64,000 bases of DNA, from the NCBI GenBank assembly GCA_017403125.1, contig JAFQOR010000030.1:1-64000 (forward strand), read 5' to 3'. The notes beneath the pieces are model-generated. The model was not told the origin of the DNA. It searched no databases and saw only the letters and a list, made by a program, of their open reading frames with translations. How positions within the stretch are numbered: the first letter of the stretch is position 1; each line of letters begins with the position of its first letter. Positions 39,700 through 47,045 of the stretch are shown here, one piece after another. The stretch is from Alistipes sp. Its GTDB lineage: Bacteria; Bacteroidota; Bacteroidia; Bacteroidales; Rikenellaceae. Position numbers and translations under genes: made by a program.

Positions 39700-41106
39700 A
39701 TGAGAAGATCACTCTATTTTGTAGCTGTCACAGCCATAGCGCTGATGCTACACAGTTGTACGACGATGTACAATTCATCGTCATACGGATATGGCGATCT
39801 CTATACGACCAACAACCGGGCAGAGGTTGCCAACCAGCTGAAAGCCAAGGCAGAGAGTGAGCGCGCCGAAGCCGAGGCACGCCAAGCACAGTGGCAGGCA
39901 ATGCAGGCAGAGGCAGCCGCCGACAGAGCCGAGGCAGAGTACTATGCGTCGCTCAACAGCGAGCCGTCGTTCAGTTCGGTGCTGGCAACCGACTACGAAA
40001 GTGCATATGCACGTCGTCTCTACGGCTTCCAGTCGCCAACGTATCGTCTGCCGGCAAGCTACTACGACCTTATGACAAGCAGCGCATACTTCTATGCCAC
40101 TGCCTACGATCCGGCGTTCTACAACGTTATGGTATCGGGAAATCAGGTGTGGGTAGAACCAAAGTACGTTACGTCGATGTTTGGCACGTGGGGTGCAACG
40201 AACATAACCTTTGGCATCTACGCCTCGCCGTGGAACTTTGGATGGCGCTATGTGGTTGATCCCTTCTACTACTCGTGGTGGGGCTATCCGCGCTACTCGT
40301 GGTATGATTGGAATTGGAATCTATGCTACAACCCATTCCACTACGATTGGTACTATTGGGGCTACGATCCATATCACCACCACCATCCACATTATGGTCC
40401 GGGTCATGGTCCGGGTCATGGTCCCGGCCCGCGACCTCCACAGCACCGCCCCGAACACGGCTACACCCCCGGACATGTTACCGGACCGGGAGCAAGTGGC
40501 GGACACCCGGGACACAACCTCAACGGCAATCGTCCCAACTCCGGCACACGCTATACGTCGCCCACGACAAACCGTAGCTACGGTTCATCGGGCCATAGTG
40601 GTGGCAGACCTGCGTACTCGGGTACTATATCCACGGGAATATACACCGGCAAGGACTCGAAGAACTCGACAAATACGACCTATCGTGGAGGCTCGACAAA
40701 CCTCAACGTCACCACACGCAACAACTCCAATCAGAGCTTGAACATAAGCTCGGGAGGCTCGTCGAATCGCGGCAATAACAACGCTTCGACCACAACAACA
40801 AAGCGTGGCGACAACTATCGTCAGAGCAACTCTACGACAAGTCGTAGTAGCGGCACAAACTCGTCGAATAATAGCTATAACTCATCGTCGAACTATCGCT
40901 CGGGCAACAGCACCTCGTCGAATCGCAGCTCATCGTCGAACTACAACCGTTATGACACCGATAGAGGCTACAACTCAACGTCGAACTATCGCTCGAATAA
41001 CAACTCTTCGACGAGCCGTTCGACAGGAAGTTTTGGCAGTGGCAGCACATCACATTCGAGTAGCGGAGGAGCTCGCTCTGGAGGTAGCACCTCATCGCGC
41101 AGATAG
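39700..41106 (+). CDS. Low-complexity lipoprotein, His-rich and Ser/Asn-rich
   Basis: A 468-residue predicted lipoprotein: leader MRRSLYFVAVTAIALMLHSC gives Cys20 (an ATG two codons earlier is equally possible). Segments in order are an Ala/Glu/Arg helix (about 45-80, KAKAESERAEAEARQAQWQA), an aromatic-rich part with many Tyr/Trp (about 85-225), a His/Pro/Gly stretch (about 226-265, with HHHHPH and repeated GPGHGPGH), then a Ser/Asn/Thr/Gly tail to the end. The tail repeats SSSNYRS-like words. I recognise no enzymatic family; similar Bacteroidales proteins have been given vitellogenin-like names for the composition only. A surface or metal-binding role is possible. Confidence 0.75.
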   Translation: MRRSLYFVAVTAIALMLHSCTTMYNSSSYGYGDLYTTNNRAEVANQLKAKAESERAEAEARQAQWQAMQAEAAADRAEAEYYASLNSEPSFSSVLATDYESAYARRLYGFQSPTYRLPASYYDLMTSSAYFYATAYDPAFYNVMVSGNQVWVEPKYVTSMFGTWGATNITFGIYASPWNFGWRYVVDPFYYSWWGYPRYSWYDWNWNLCYNPFHYDWYYWGYDPYHHHHPHYGPGHGPGHGPGPRPPQHRPEHGYTPGHVTGPGASGGHPGHNLNGNRPNSGTRYTSPTTNRSYGSSGHSGGRPAYSGTISTGIYTGKDSKNSTNTTYRGGSTNLNVTTRNNSNQSLNISSGGSSNRGNNNASTTTTKRGDNYRQSNSTTSRSSGTNSSNNSYNSSSNYRSGNSTSSNRSSSSNYNRYDTDRGYNSTSNYRSNNNSSTSRSTGSFGSGSTSHSSSGGARSGGSTSSRR

Positions 41107-41183
41107 CCCCCGACAAAGATAGCACATGGGGATGCACAAAGGCATCCCCTATGATTCTTAGAACTCTAAAAACACATGATACC

Positions 41184-42872
41184 ATGAAAAGGATATTTAT
41201 AATCGTTGCAGCCTCGATGCTATGCTTCACAGAGCGAAGTTCGGCGCAAACGGTGAATATAGGGGGAACAAACTTCAATAATGATATTCTGGGTTGGACC
41301 GACCTCTACAACCTCAGTTTCACCTCGCACAACTACGGCACGGCACGCTCGATGGGTATGGCAAACGCCTTTACGGCCCTCGGAGCAGATATGATATCGG
41401 CATCGTTAAATCCGGCTGGTATAGGCATGTACGTGAGTAGCGACGTGAGCATCACCCCCATAATGCAGTTCTCCAAGAGCCCCATGCAGAACAGCGATGC
41501 CTACTACAACAATGTTCCCAAGCACGACCAGGAGTTCACGGACCACACCGAGCGCTTTGGCATGTCAAGCATAGGCGGCGTCTTCACGGCATACCGCGGC
41601 ACAGGAGCCTTGACCAACTTCAACATCGGCTTTGTCTATAACCGCATTGCCGACTTCAACAGCAACATACTCAACGCCTCTATCGGCAACCCTTATCAAG
41701 AGTCTATGGCAAACGTATTCTGCACCATGTCGAATGTCGATGGACTTACGACAAACGCCAACGGCACCATGTCGTTTGGCAACGACCCCTACTATTGGGG
41801 TGCGGTACTTGCCTACAAGAACGGACTTACAAACAAGGATGACATGGGGTGGTTTATCGATAGAATAGGTCAAACAGCAGAGATAGACCAATACTCCGCA
41901 GTTCAGACACGCGGTTCGATTGGTGAGTATGCCATCACCATGGGCTTCAACATCAAGGATGTGTTCTACTTTGGCACTACACTCGGCTTGCAGAGCGTAA
42001 GTTATAGTCGCAATACCTACTACGGCGAGAACTATATCTACCCCGATGGCAACTACCCCTCGGGCGCAGATATGTCCTATCAGCTCGTCTATATGAACTA
42101 CATGCAGCGCACGCGCATATCGGGCTCGGGTATAAACTTCAAGTTGGGTATGACTGTACGCCCCACAGAGTGGTTACGCCTTGGTATGGCATACCACACC
42201 CCGACATACTACTCGCTCAACATGCGCTATGATGCAGACATGGCATCGTGTACTTATAGTGCCGGCAATAATCCCGATGGCTATGACCTCGATAGAAACG
42301 GATACATGTACGACTACGTAGCAACCAATATATGGGAGGATGCCGGGCCCAACGGATGGGACTTCCGCTCACCCTCGCGCTTGATGTTTGGCGCAGCTGT
42401 GACGTTGGGCGGACGTGTTATAGTATCGGCAGACTATGAGCGCAGTTGGTATCAATCTACACGCTTGCAAAGCTCTCCGATATATGGATTGAGCTACACG
42501 ACACTTATGAAGGATGTATTCAAGGGCAGCAACACTCTGCGCATCGGCGCCGAGGCCTACGTTCTTAGGTTTATGGCGCTACGAGCCGGCTATATTTGGA
42601 GTGGTTCGACATTGAACGATGGCTACAAGGATGCCATCTTCACACGCCCCATACCCACACAGCAGAACTTCATAACAGCAGGCTTGGGCTTTAAGATTAG
42701 CCAAAGCGTATATATCGATGTTGCATACCAATATGGCACAACAAAGTACTCTCCGTTCAAGACCTTCTACGCTCTGGACAGCGAATACCCCGAGCAAGAT
42801 ATCGAGAGCCGCCTGTATAGCTATAAGACCAACCGTCACATGGGCGTCGTAACGCTCGGATTCAGATTCTAA
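41184..42872 (+). CDS. OmpP1/FadL-like outer-membrane barrel protein
   Basis: A 562-residue predicted outer-membrane protein. The leader MKRIFIIVAASMLCFTERSSA ends before QTVNIGG; I chose this ATG over one 33 bases upstream for that reason. The segment GTARSMGMANAFTALGADMISASLNPAGIGMY is the family N-terminal plug motif (hydrophobic-substrate transport barrels). Amphipathic strands follow, and the protein closes with MGVVTLGFRF, a typical C-terminal barrel strand with final Phe. The substrate is unknown. It lies 77 bases after the lipoprotein gene. Confidence 0.82.
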   Translation: MKRIFIIVAASMLCFTERSSAQTVNIGGTNFNNDILGWTDLYNLSFTSHNYGTARSMGMANAFTALGADMISASLNPAGIGMYVSSDVSITPIMQFSKSPMQNSDAYYNNVPKHDQEFTDHTERFGMSSIGGVFTAYRGTGALTNFNIGFVYNRIADFNSNILNASIGNPYQESMANVFCTMSNVDGLTTNANGTMSFGNDPYYWGAVLAYKNGLTNKDDMGWFIDRIGQTAEIDQYSAVQTRGSIGEYAITMGFNIKDVFYFGTTLGLQSVSYSRNTYYGENYIYPDGNYPSGADMSYQLVYMNYMQRTRISGSGINFKLGMTVRPTEWLRLGMAYHTPTYYSLNMRYDADMASCTYSAGNNPDGYDLDRNGYMYDYVATNIWEDAGPNGWDFRSPSRLMFGAAVTLGGRVIVSADYERSWYQSTRLQSSPIYGLSYTTLMKDVFKGSNTLRIGAEAYVLRFMALRAGYIWSGSTLNDGYKDAIFTRPIPTQQNFITAGLGFKISQSVYIDVAYQYGTTKYSPFKTFYALDSEYPEQDIESRLYSYKTNRHMGVVTLGFRF

Positions 42873-42926
42873 ACCGCCAATAACAGACGGGGATGATTCG
42901 CAAGACTATCTTTTTTCGGCGATGAT

Positions 42927-42946
42927 ATTGTAGGCTACGATTTCTA
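42927..42946 (+). repeat. 20-base copy of LRR gene 3' end
   Basis: The 20 bases starting attgtaggctacga are identical to 45004-45023, near the 3' end of the LRR gene, and encode IVGYDF followed here by a stop. It lies 54 bases after the porin stop and looks like the remnant of a previous LRR-type gene end. Confidence 0.6.
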
Positions 42947-42969
42947 ACCATATTTGCTGATACACATAG

Positions 42970-43012
42970 GGTGGCGTATGTAGCGAGCTATGAAGCTCAT
43001 GCATACGCCACC
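42970..43012 (+). terminator. Hairpin after porin gene
   Basis: A perfect 11-bp stem (ggtggcgtatg / catacgccacc) with an inner gagct/agctc pair in the loop, about 100 bases after the porin stop. No strong T-tract. Confidence 0.65.
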
Positions 43013-43076
43013 ACTATTTATCCACACTGCATCCTTACAAGATGCCCTATTTCGGCATCTGACTTTGCTTTTACTG

Positions 43077-43172
43077 AGCAGGGGGCTATATTGCGCACAA
43101 TATGACACCGCATATTGGCTCTACATCGAAGCTGTCGCCACTAATATGGCGCGAGCTATTGAGGTTGATGCC
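43077..43172 (-). pseudogene. Detached 3'-end copy of the pullulanase gene
   Basis: 96 bases identical to 46950-47045 except at two positions (43082, 43143). Bases 43086-43172 correspond to the last 28 codons and stop of the pullulanase gene (residues GINLNSSRHISGDSF and onward) and keep the same frame. Upstream on the minus strand the similarity stops abruptly at 43172. This is a gene fragment, not an independent gene. Confidence 0.9.
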
Positions 43173-43173
43173 A

Positions 43174-43200
43174 TCTTCCGCTCGCTTGCGGAGTTTTTTT
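43174..43200 (+). terminator. Terminator-like stem beside the fragment
   Basis: A short stem (ttccgc / gcggag with one wobble) and 6-base loop, followed by seven T on the plus strand. It begins right where the pullulanase copy ends, and would stop read-through from the porin gene. Confidence 0.65.
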
Positions 43201-43572
43201 GTATTATAATTGAGCAATGTCCCGCAATAGGTGTTGTTCATCTCGGAAATTATTTTTAATTTTGTAATGCTATTGCAGAAATAGCAAACATACTGAAAGT
43301 GTTTTTCGCAATCCTTACTTGAAAACGTGGAAGTTTTCTGAACTAAGGGAGAAACGAATGGCACTCATTTCTTGTATAGCTATGTGGCTGTATGCATTTG
43401 GCGTACCTACCCCATACTATCCAAGTGTGGGGCATTGTATCGTTTATCTCAGTTTAGGTCTTTCCACAACCTTCTTGTAAATAAACGGAATCATCTCCAC
43501 ACTTTCTTATTTTACATTAACCCCGCATAGGAGTTGTGCGAGGAGCAACAAAACAAACAAAACCATACTACT
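43201..43572. other. A+T-rich leader region of the LRR operon
   Basis: About 370 bases with no gene. A candidate promoter has TTG at 43234-43236, 20 bases, TAATTTTG at 43257-43264. If used, the LRR mRNA has a leader of about 300 bases. A ccccata...tgtgggg stem lies near 43405-43430. Sequence is visibly richer in A+T than the flanking genes. Confidence 0.5.
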
Positions 43573-45039
43573 ATGAAACGACTACTAATTCTATTTTTGC
43601 TATTGGCTGTGGGCTCTACCGACCTATATGCCCAGAACGATAATTCTCGAATATACTATACATCTTCAGATGGGCTTATTGTTAAGCCATACGAAGAAGG
43701 AGTTGCTATATTTGGGGCTAATATCGTTTCAAACTCCTACGAAAATAGCATAGGTACAATAGTGTTTGATCGATATGTAACCTCGATTGGGAATGAGGCT
43801 TTCCGGGGTTGCAAGAGCCTTACAAGCATAACTATTCCCGATAGTGTAACAAAGATTGGAAATATAGCTTTCTGTGGTTGCATAAGCCTGGCAAGCATTA
43901 CTATTCCCAACAATGTAACAGAGATTGGAGATAATGCTTTCTATAATTGCGATAACCTGAAAAGCATTACTATTCCCAACAGCCTAACAGAGATTGGAGA
44001 TAATGCTTTCTCGGGTTGCGATAACCTTACAAGCATTACTATTCCCAATAGCGTAACATCGATTGGAGGGATGGCTTTCGAGGGTTGCGATAACCTTACA
44101 AGCGTAACTATTCCCAACAGCGTAACGGAGATTGGAGATAATGCTTTCTATAATTGCGATAACCTTAAAAGCATTACTATTCCCAACAGCCTAACAGAGA
44201 TTGGAGATAGCGTTTTCCAGGATTGCGAAAACCTTAAAAGCATTACTATTCCCGATAGCGTAACGAAGATTGGAGATGGTGCTTTCTCGGGTTGCGATAA
44301 CCTTACAAGCATTACTATTCCCGATAGCGTAACAAAGATTGGAAATATAGCTTTCTGTGGTTGCATAAGCCTTACAAGCATTACTATTCCCGATAGCGTA
44401 ACGAAGATTGGAGATGGTGCTTTCTCTGATTGCGAAAACCTTACAAGCATTACTATTCCCAACAGCGTAACGGAGATTGGATATTGGGCTTTCTCTGATT
44501 GCACAAACCTTAAAAGCATTACTATTCCCAACAGCGTAACAACGATTGGAGATAGTGCTTTCGATGGTTGCACAAACCTTAAAAGCATTACTATTCCCAA
44601 CAGCCTAACAACGATTGGAGATGGCGCTTTCTTTTGGTGCTACAACCTTAAAAAAATAACACTCCCAGATAGCGTAACAGAGATTGGAGATAGTGCTTTC
44701 GGGCATTGCTATAACCTTAAAAAAATAACACTTCCAGATAGCGTAACAGAGATTGGAGATGGTGCTTTCAAGTATTGCTACAACATTAAAAAAATAACTA
44801 TTCCCAACAGCCTAACAGAGATTGGAGATAATGCTTTCGCGGGTTGCAAAAACCTAAAAGAGGTGTTTTGCAAAGCCACAACGCCACCGTCGATTTCCAT
44901 AGGCGTGTTCTATAACAACGCATCGGACTGCAAGATTTATGTACCACGAGAGTCTGTCGAAGCATACAAGAGTGCTAAAGGATGGAAGGATTATGCCAGC
45001 GCAATTGTAGGCTACGATTTCTATTATAATAATTATTAA
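43573..45039 (+). CDS. BspA-type leucine-rich repeat protein, exported
   Basis: A 488-residue exported protein with signal MKRLLILFLLLAVGSTDLYA. Residues 83-427 are fifteen consecutive 23-residue units of the LRR_5/BspA type (consensus LTSITIPDSVTKIGDGAFSGC), with a partial unit before them. The C-terminal 60 residues (from LKEVFCKATTPPS to YASAIVGYDFYYNNY) form the usual cap. Such proteins mediate adhesion or host binding. At DNA level the array is an uninterrupted 69-bp tandem repeat at 43819-44853, with near-identical units 2/9 and 3-4/6-7 (counting the partial unit as 1). I chose the ATG opening the signal peptide. It starts a three-gene run with gaps of 13 and 15 bases. Confidence 0.92.
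   Translation: MKRLLILFLLLAVGSTDLYAQNDNSRIYYTSSDGLIVKPYEEGVAIFGANIVSNSYENSIGTIVFDRYVTSIGNEAFRGCKSLTSITIPDSVTKIGNIAFCGCISLASITIPNNVTEIGDNAFYNCDNLKSITIPNSLTEIGDNAFSGCDNLTSITIPNSVTSIGGMAFEGCDNLTSVTIPNSVTEIGDNAFYNCDNLKSITIPNSLTEIGDSVFQDCENLKSITIPDSVTKIGDGAFSGCDNLTSITIPDSVTKIGNIAFCGCISLTSITIPDSVTKIGDGAFSDCENLTSITIPNSVTEIGYWAFSDCTNLKSITIPNSVTTIGDSAFDGCTNLKSITIPNSLTTIGDGAFFWCYNLKKITLPDSVTEIGDSAFGHCYNLKKITLPDSVTEIGDGAFKYCYNIKKITIPNSLTEIGDNAFAGCKNLKEVFCKATTPPSISIGVFYNNASDCKIYVPRESVEAYKSAKGWKDYASAIVGYDFYYNNY
43819..44853 (+). repeat. 69-bp tandem repeat array inside the LRR gene
   Basis: Fifteen head-to-tail units of exactly 69 bases, all in frame, each containing actattcc-like and aacaaagattgga-like words. 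Some pairs are nearly identical, consistent with recent unit duplication or gene conversion. Copy number may vary between strains. Confidence 0.92.
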
Positions 45040-45052
45040 ATATTAAGAGGTT

Positions 45053-45649
45053 ATGAAGAGATTATTTTTGCTTATGATTACTCTTTGCTTTATGAAGGGA
45101 GTTAGTGCCCAAGAGGCTGTTGATTTGGGTTTGAGCGTGGATTGGGCTGCCTATAATATTGGTGCAAACAATCCCGAAGAATATGGAGTCTTTTTTATCG
45201 GCGGCACAAAGGATATTTATAATCCTCAAACAAAGATAAAGCATCTTGTTTTGCCAAAACACACCGCAGACTATTCGGGGAATCCCGATTATGACGCTGC
45301 AACCGCATATTGGGGAGATGGTTGGCGCACTCCAACTTATGCTGAATGGTCTGAACTAATAGCTTCTTGCAATTGGGTATGGTATGAATATGAATCGGAC
45401 GGGAATCGCATCTGTGGCTATCAAGTTATTGGCCCCAATGGCAATAGCATTAAGTTACCTGCGTATATAAAAGGTTTTCTTTCGTCTGGTCATGGCGCTG
45501 GATACCAGTGTTCTACCCCATTCCATAATTTCAAGTACTTATATGTTTTTGCATATTTCAAAGAAAAGAAGGGTATTAACAAATACAAGCATATGATAAA
45601 ACACGATATTCTTCATACATTTCCCACTCGAGCTGTCAGAGATAAATAA
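45053..45649 (+). CDS. FISUMP-like exported protein
   Basis: A 198-residue protein with signal MKRLFLLMITLCFMKGVSA. The rest matches the domain I know as the Fibrobacter succinogenes major paralogous (FISUMP) type: AVDLGLSVDWAAYNIGANNPEEYG opening, DAATAYWGDGWRTPTYAEWSEL in the middle, GYQVIGPNGNSIKLPA after it. The usual C-terminal strand region (GYRWSSS-like) is replaced by a Lys-rich stretch and FPTRAVRDK, so the domain is slightly short but plausible. Function is unknown; it is common in secreted repeat-containing Bacteroidota proteins. It lies 13 bases after the LRR gene. Confidence 0.8.
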   Translation: MKRLFLLMITLCFMKGVSAQEAVDLGLSVDWAAYNIGANNPEEYGVFFIGGTKDIYNPQTKIKHLVLPKHTADYSGNPDYDAATAYWGDGWRTPTYAEWSELIASCNWVWYEYESDGNRICGYQVIGPNGNSIKLPAYIKGFLSSGHGAGYQCSTPFHNFKYLYVFAYFKEKKGINKYKHMIKHDILHTFPTRAVRDK

Positions 45650-45664
45650 TAAAGAGATACATAT

Positions 45665-46759
45665 ATGAAGAAATTTTTTTTAGCGCTATTTTTATCTTAT
45701 TTCTCGCACACAGTTTTTGCCCAAGATATAATAACATTTACCGACGGCAAAACAGTAGAAGCCAAGGTGCTTGAGGTTACACAGGATGAGATAAAATACA
45801 AGAAATATCGATACCAAGAAGGCCCTCTGTATAGTGTCAATAAGGGTACTGTAAAACAAATAAAGTACGCATATGGCGAAATAGAGGAGTTTGCAGATGT
45901 ATATATCGCTTCAAATGGAACAACTAACAATGTAGTTGACAACAGTGAGGCAAATACACCGCAGCTTATTGAGCTGGGGCCGGATGAAGATAATGCAAAA
46001 ATAATTCGAAACTATAGGTATGGCACAGGCTCAAGAGGCGACCTGTTGCCAGAACGAAGAGTTCGATTCAAGCCTTCTGATATCGTAACTGCTAAAATAG
46101 CAATTACGGAATCATCTACCATCTCAAATGGTGAAGTAGAGGCAGATTTCCAACGATCATATTCATATAGAGGCAATCTAGATTTAGCTTTGAAAAATAA
46201 AACCAACCAGATTATCTATGTAGATTTGGCTAATAGTTTCTCTACAGATAAGTTTGAATCCAGATGCTATTATGATCCATCAAAAGTTGTTTCCGTGAAT
46301 AATGGGAGGTCATCGGGCGGAAGTCTTAATCTTGGTGCCGTCGCAGGAGCTTTGGGTATCGGTGGAGTTATTGGGACACTCGCAAGCGGAGTTACCTTAG
46401 GCGGTGGAAAAAGTGGAGGTACAACAACAACTTTTTCGAGTCAAAGGTTTATAACAATACCACCTAGGGGCAGTGGCTACATCTCTGAATGTCAGCGTTA
46501 TAATGGGGAAACTGTTAAGGAGGGTGAAGATTTTACAGCCTTGCTTGTAAGTATTAGTGTAAATAAGAATGCCTTATTGGTCTATAACGAGACTAATTCC
46601 CCATGTAAAAGAGATTACTATATTACTTACTCCACGGACCCTGAATTTAAAACATACTCCGTATTAAAGTTTACAATATATTTTCACCAAGTTGTAGGAG
46701 CATCGATTTGGGATATATCAATCCCAGAAGGCATTTGCACTGTCAGTGCATATAAATAG
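45665..46759 (+). CDS. Exported glycine-rich protein, unknown
   Basis: A 364-residue protein with signal peptide MKKFFLALFLSYFSHTVFAQ. The N-terminal mature part (DIITFTDGKTVEAKVLEVTQDEIKYKKY ... VNKGTVKQIKYAYGE, about 21-75) is a small beta domain I have seen at the start of Bacteroidota exported proteins. A glycine-rich hydrophobic stretch follows at about 220-250 (GALGIGGVIGTLASGVTLGGG), resembling a glycine zipper and able to insert in a membrane. The C-terminal 100 residues show a beta-rich domain. Visible base use is more A+T-rich than neighbours. Likely co-transcribed with the LRR and FISUMP-like genes. Confidence 0.75.
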   Translation: MKKFFLALFLSYFSHTVFAQDIITFTDGKTVEAKVLEVTQDEIKYKKYRYQEGPLYSVNKGTVKQIKYAYGEIEEFADVYIASNGTTNNVVDNSEANTPQLIELGPDEDNAKIIRNYRYGTGSRGDLLPERRVRFKPSDIVTAKIAITESSTISNGEVEADFQRSYSYRGNLDLALKNKTNQIIYVDLANSFSTDKFESRCYYDPSKVVSVNNGRSSGGSLNLGAVAGALGIGGVIGTLASGVTLGGGKSGGTTTTFSSQRFITIPPRGSGYISECQRYNGETVKEGEDFTALLVSISVNKNALLVYNETNSPCKRDYYITYSTDPEFKTYSVLKFTIYFHQVVGASIWDISIPEGICTVSAYK

Positions 46760-46902
46760 TATTATTCATAATTAAGCCCCATCAAATCACATTCAACATG
46801 GAGTAATAACCGACTAACATCAATATATAAACATTCCACGACTTAATATTGATATAAAGAGCGGCTATTGTATTGAATATTGATAGTCGAAACTATGCAG
46901 AA

Positions 46903-46933
46903 AAAGGACAGCCCAGTATTGGCGCTGTCCTTT
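46903..46933 (+). terminator. Bidirectional terminator, LRR operon / pullulanase
   Basis: A perfect 10-bp stem (aaaggacagc / gctgtccttt) with an 11-base loop. T-rich tails follow on both strands. It lies between the glycine-rich protein gene and the convergent pullulanase gene. Confidence 0.88.
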
Positions 46934-46949
46934 CGTTTTATCAATGTTA

Positions 46950-47045
46950 AGCAGAGGGCTATATTGCGCACAATATGACACCGCATATTGGCTCTACATC
47001 GAAGCTGTCGCCACTGATATGGCGCGAGCTATTGAGGTTGATGCC
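46950..47045 (-). repeat. Pullulanase 3' end, parent copy of the 96-bp repeat
   Basis: 96 bases (87 coding, 9 downstream) matching 43077-43172 at 94 positions, same orientation, 3873 bases apart. The two copies bracket the LRR, FISUMP-like and glycine-rich genes. Confidence 0.92.

Noticed and set aside
43086..43364. A 92-codon open frame on the minus strand near 43.1-43.4 kb
   Set aside because: Its last 28 codons are the duplicated end of pulA; the rest has no similarity, no leader and no ribosome-binding context. Treated as a gene fragment, not a gene.
43819..44853. A CRISPR array, suggested by regular 69-bp repetition
   Set aside because: Units are contiguous, in frame and encode LRRs; there are no variable spacers or cas genes.
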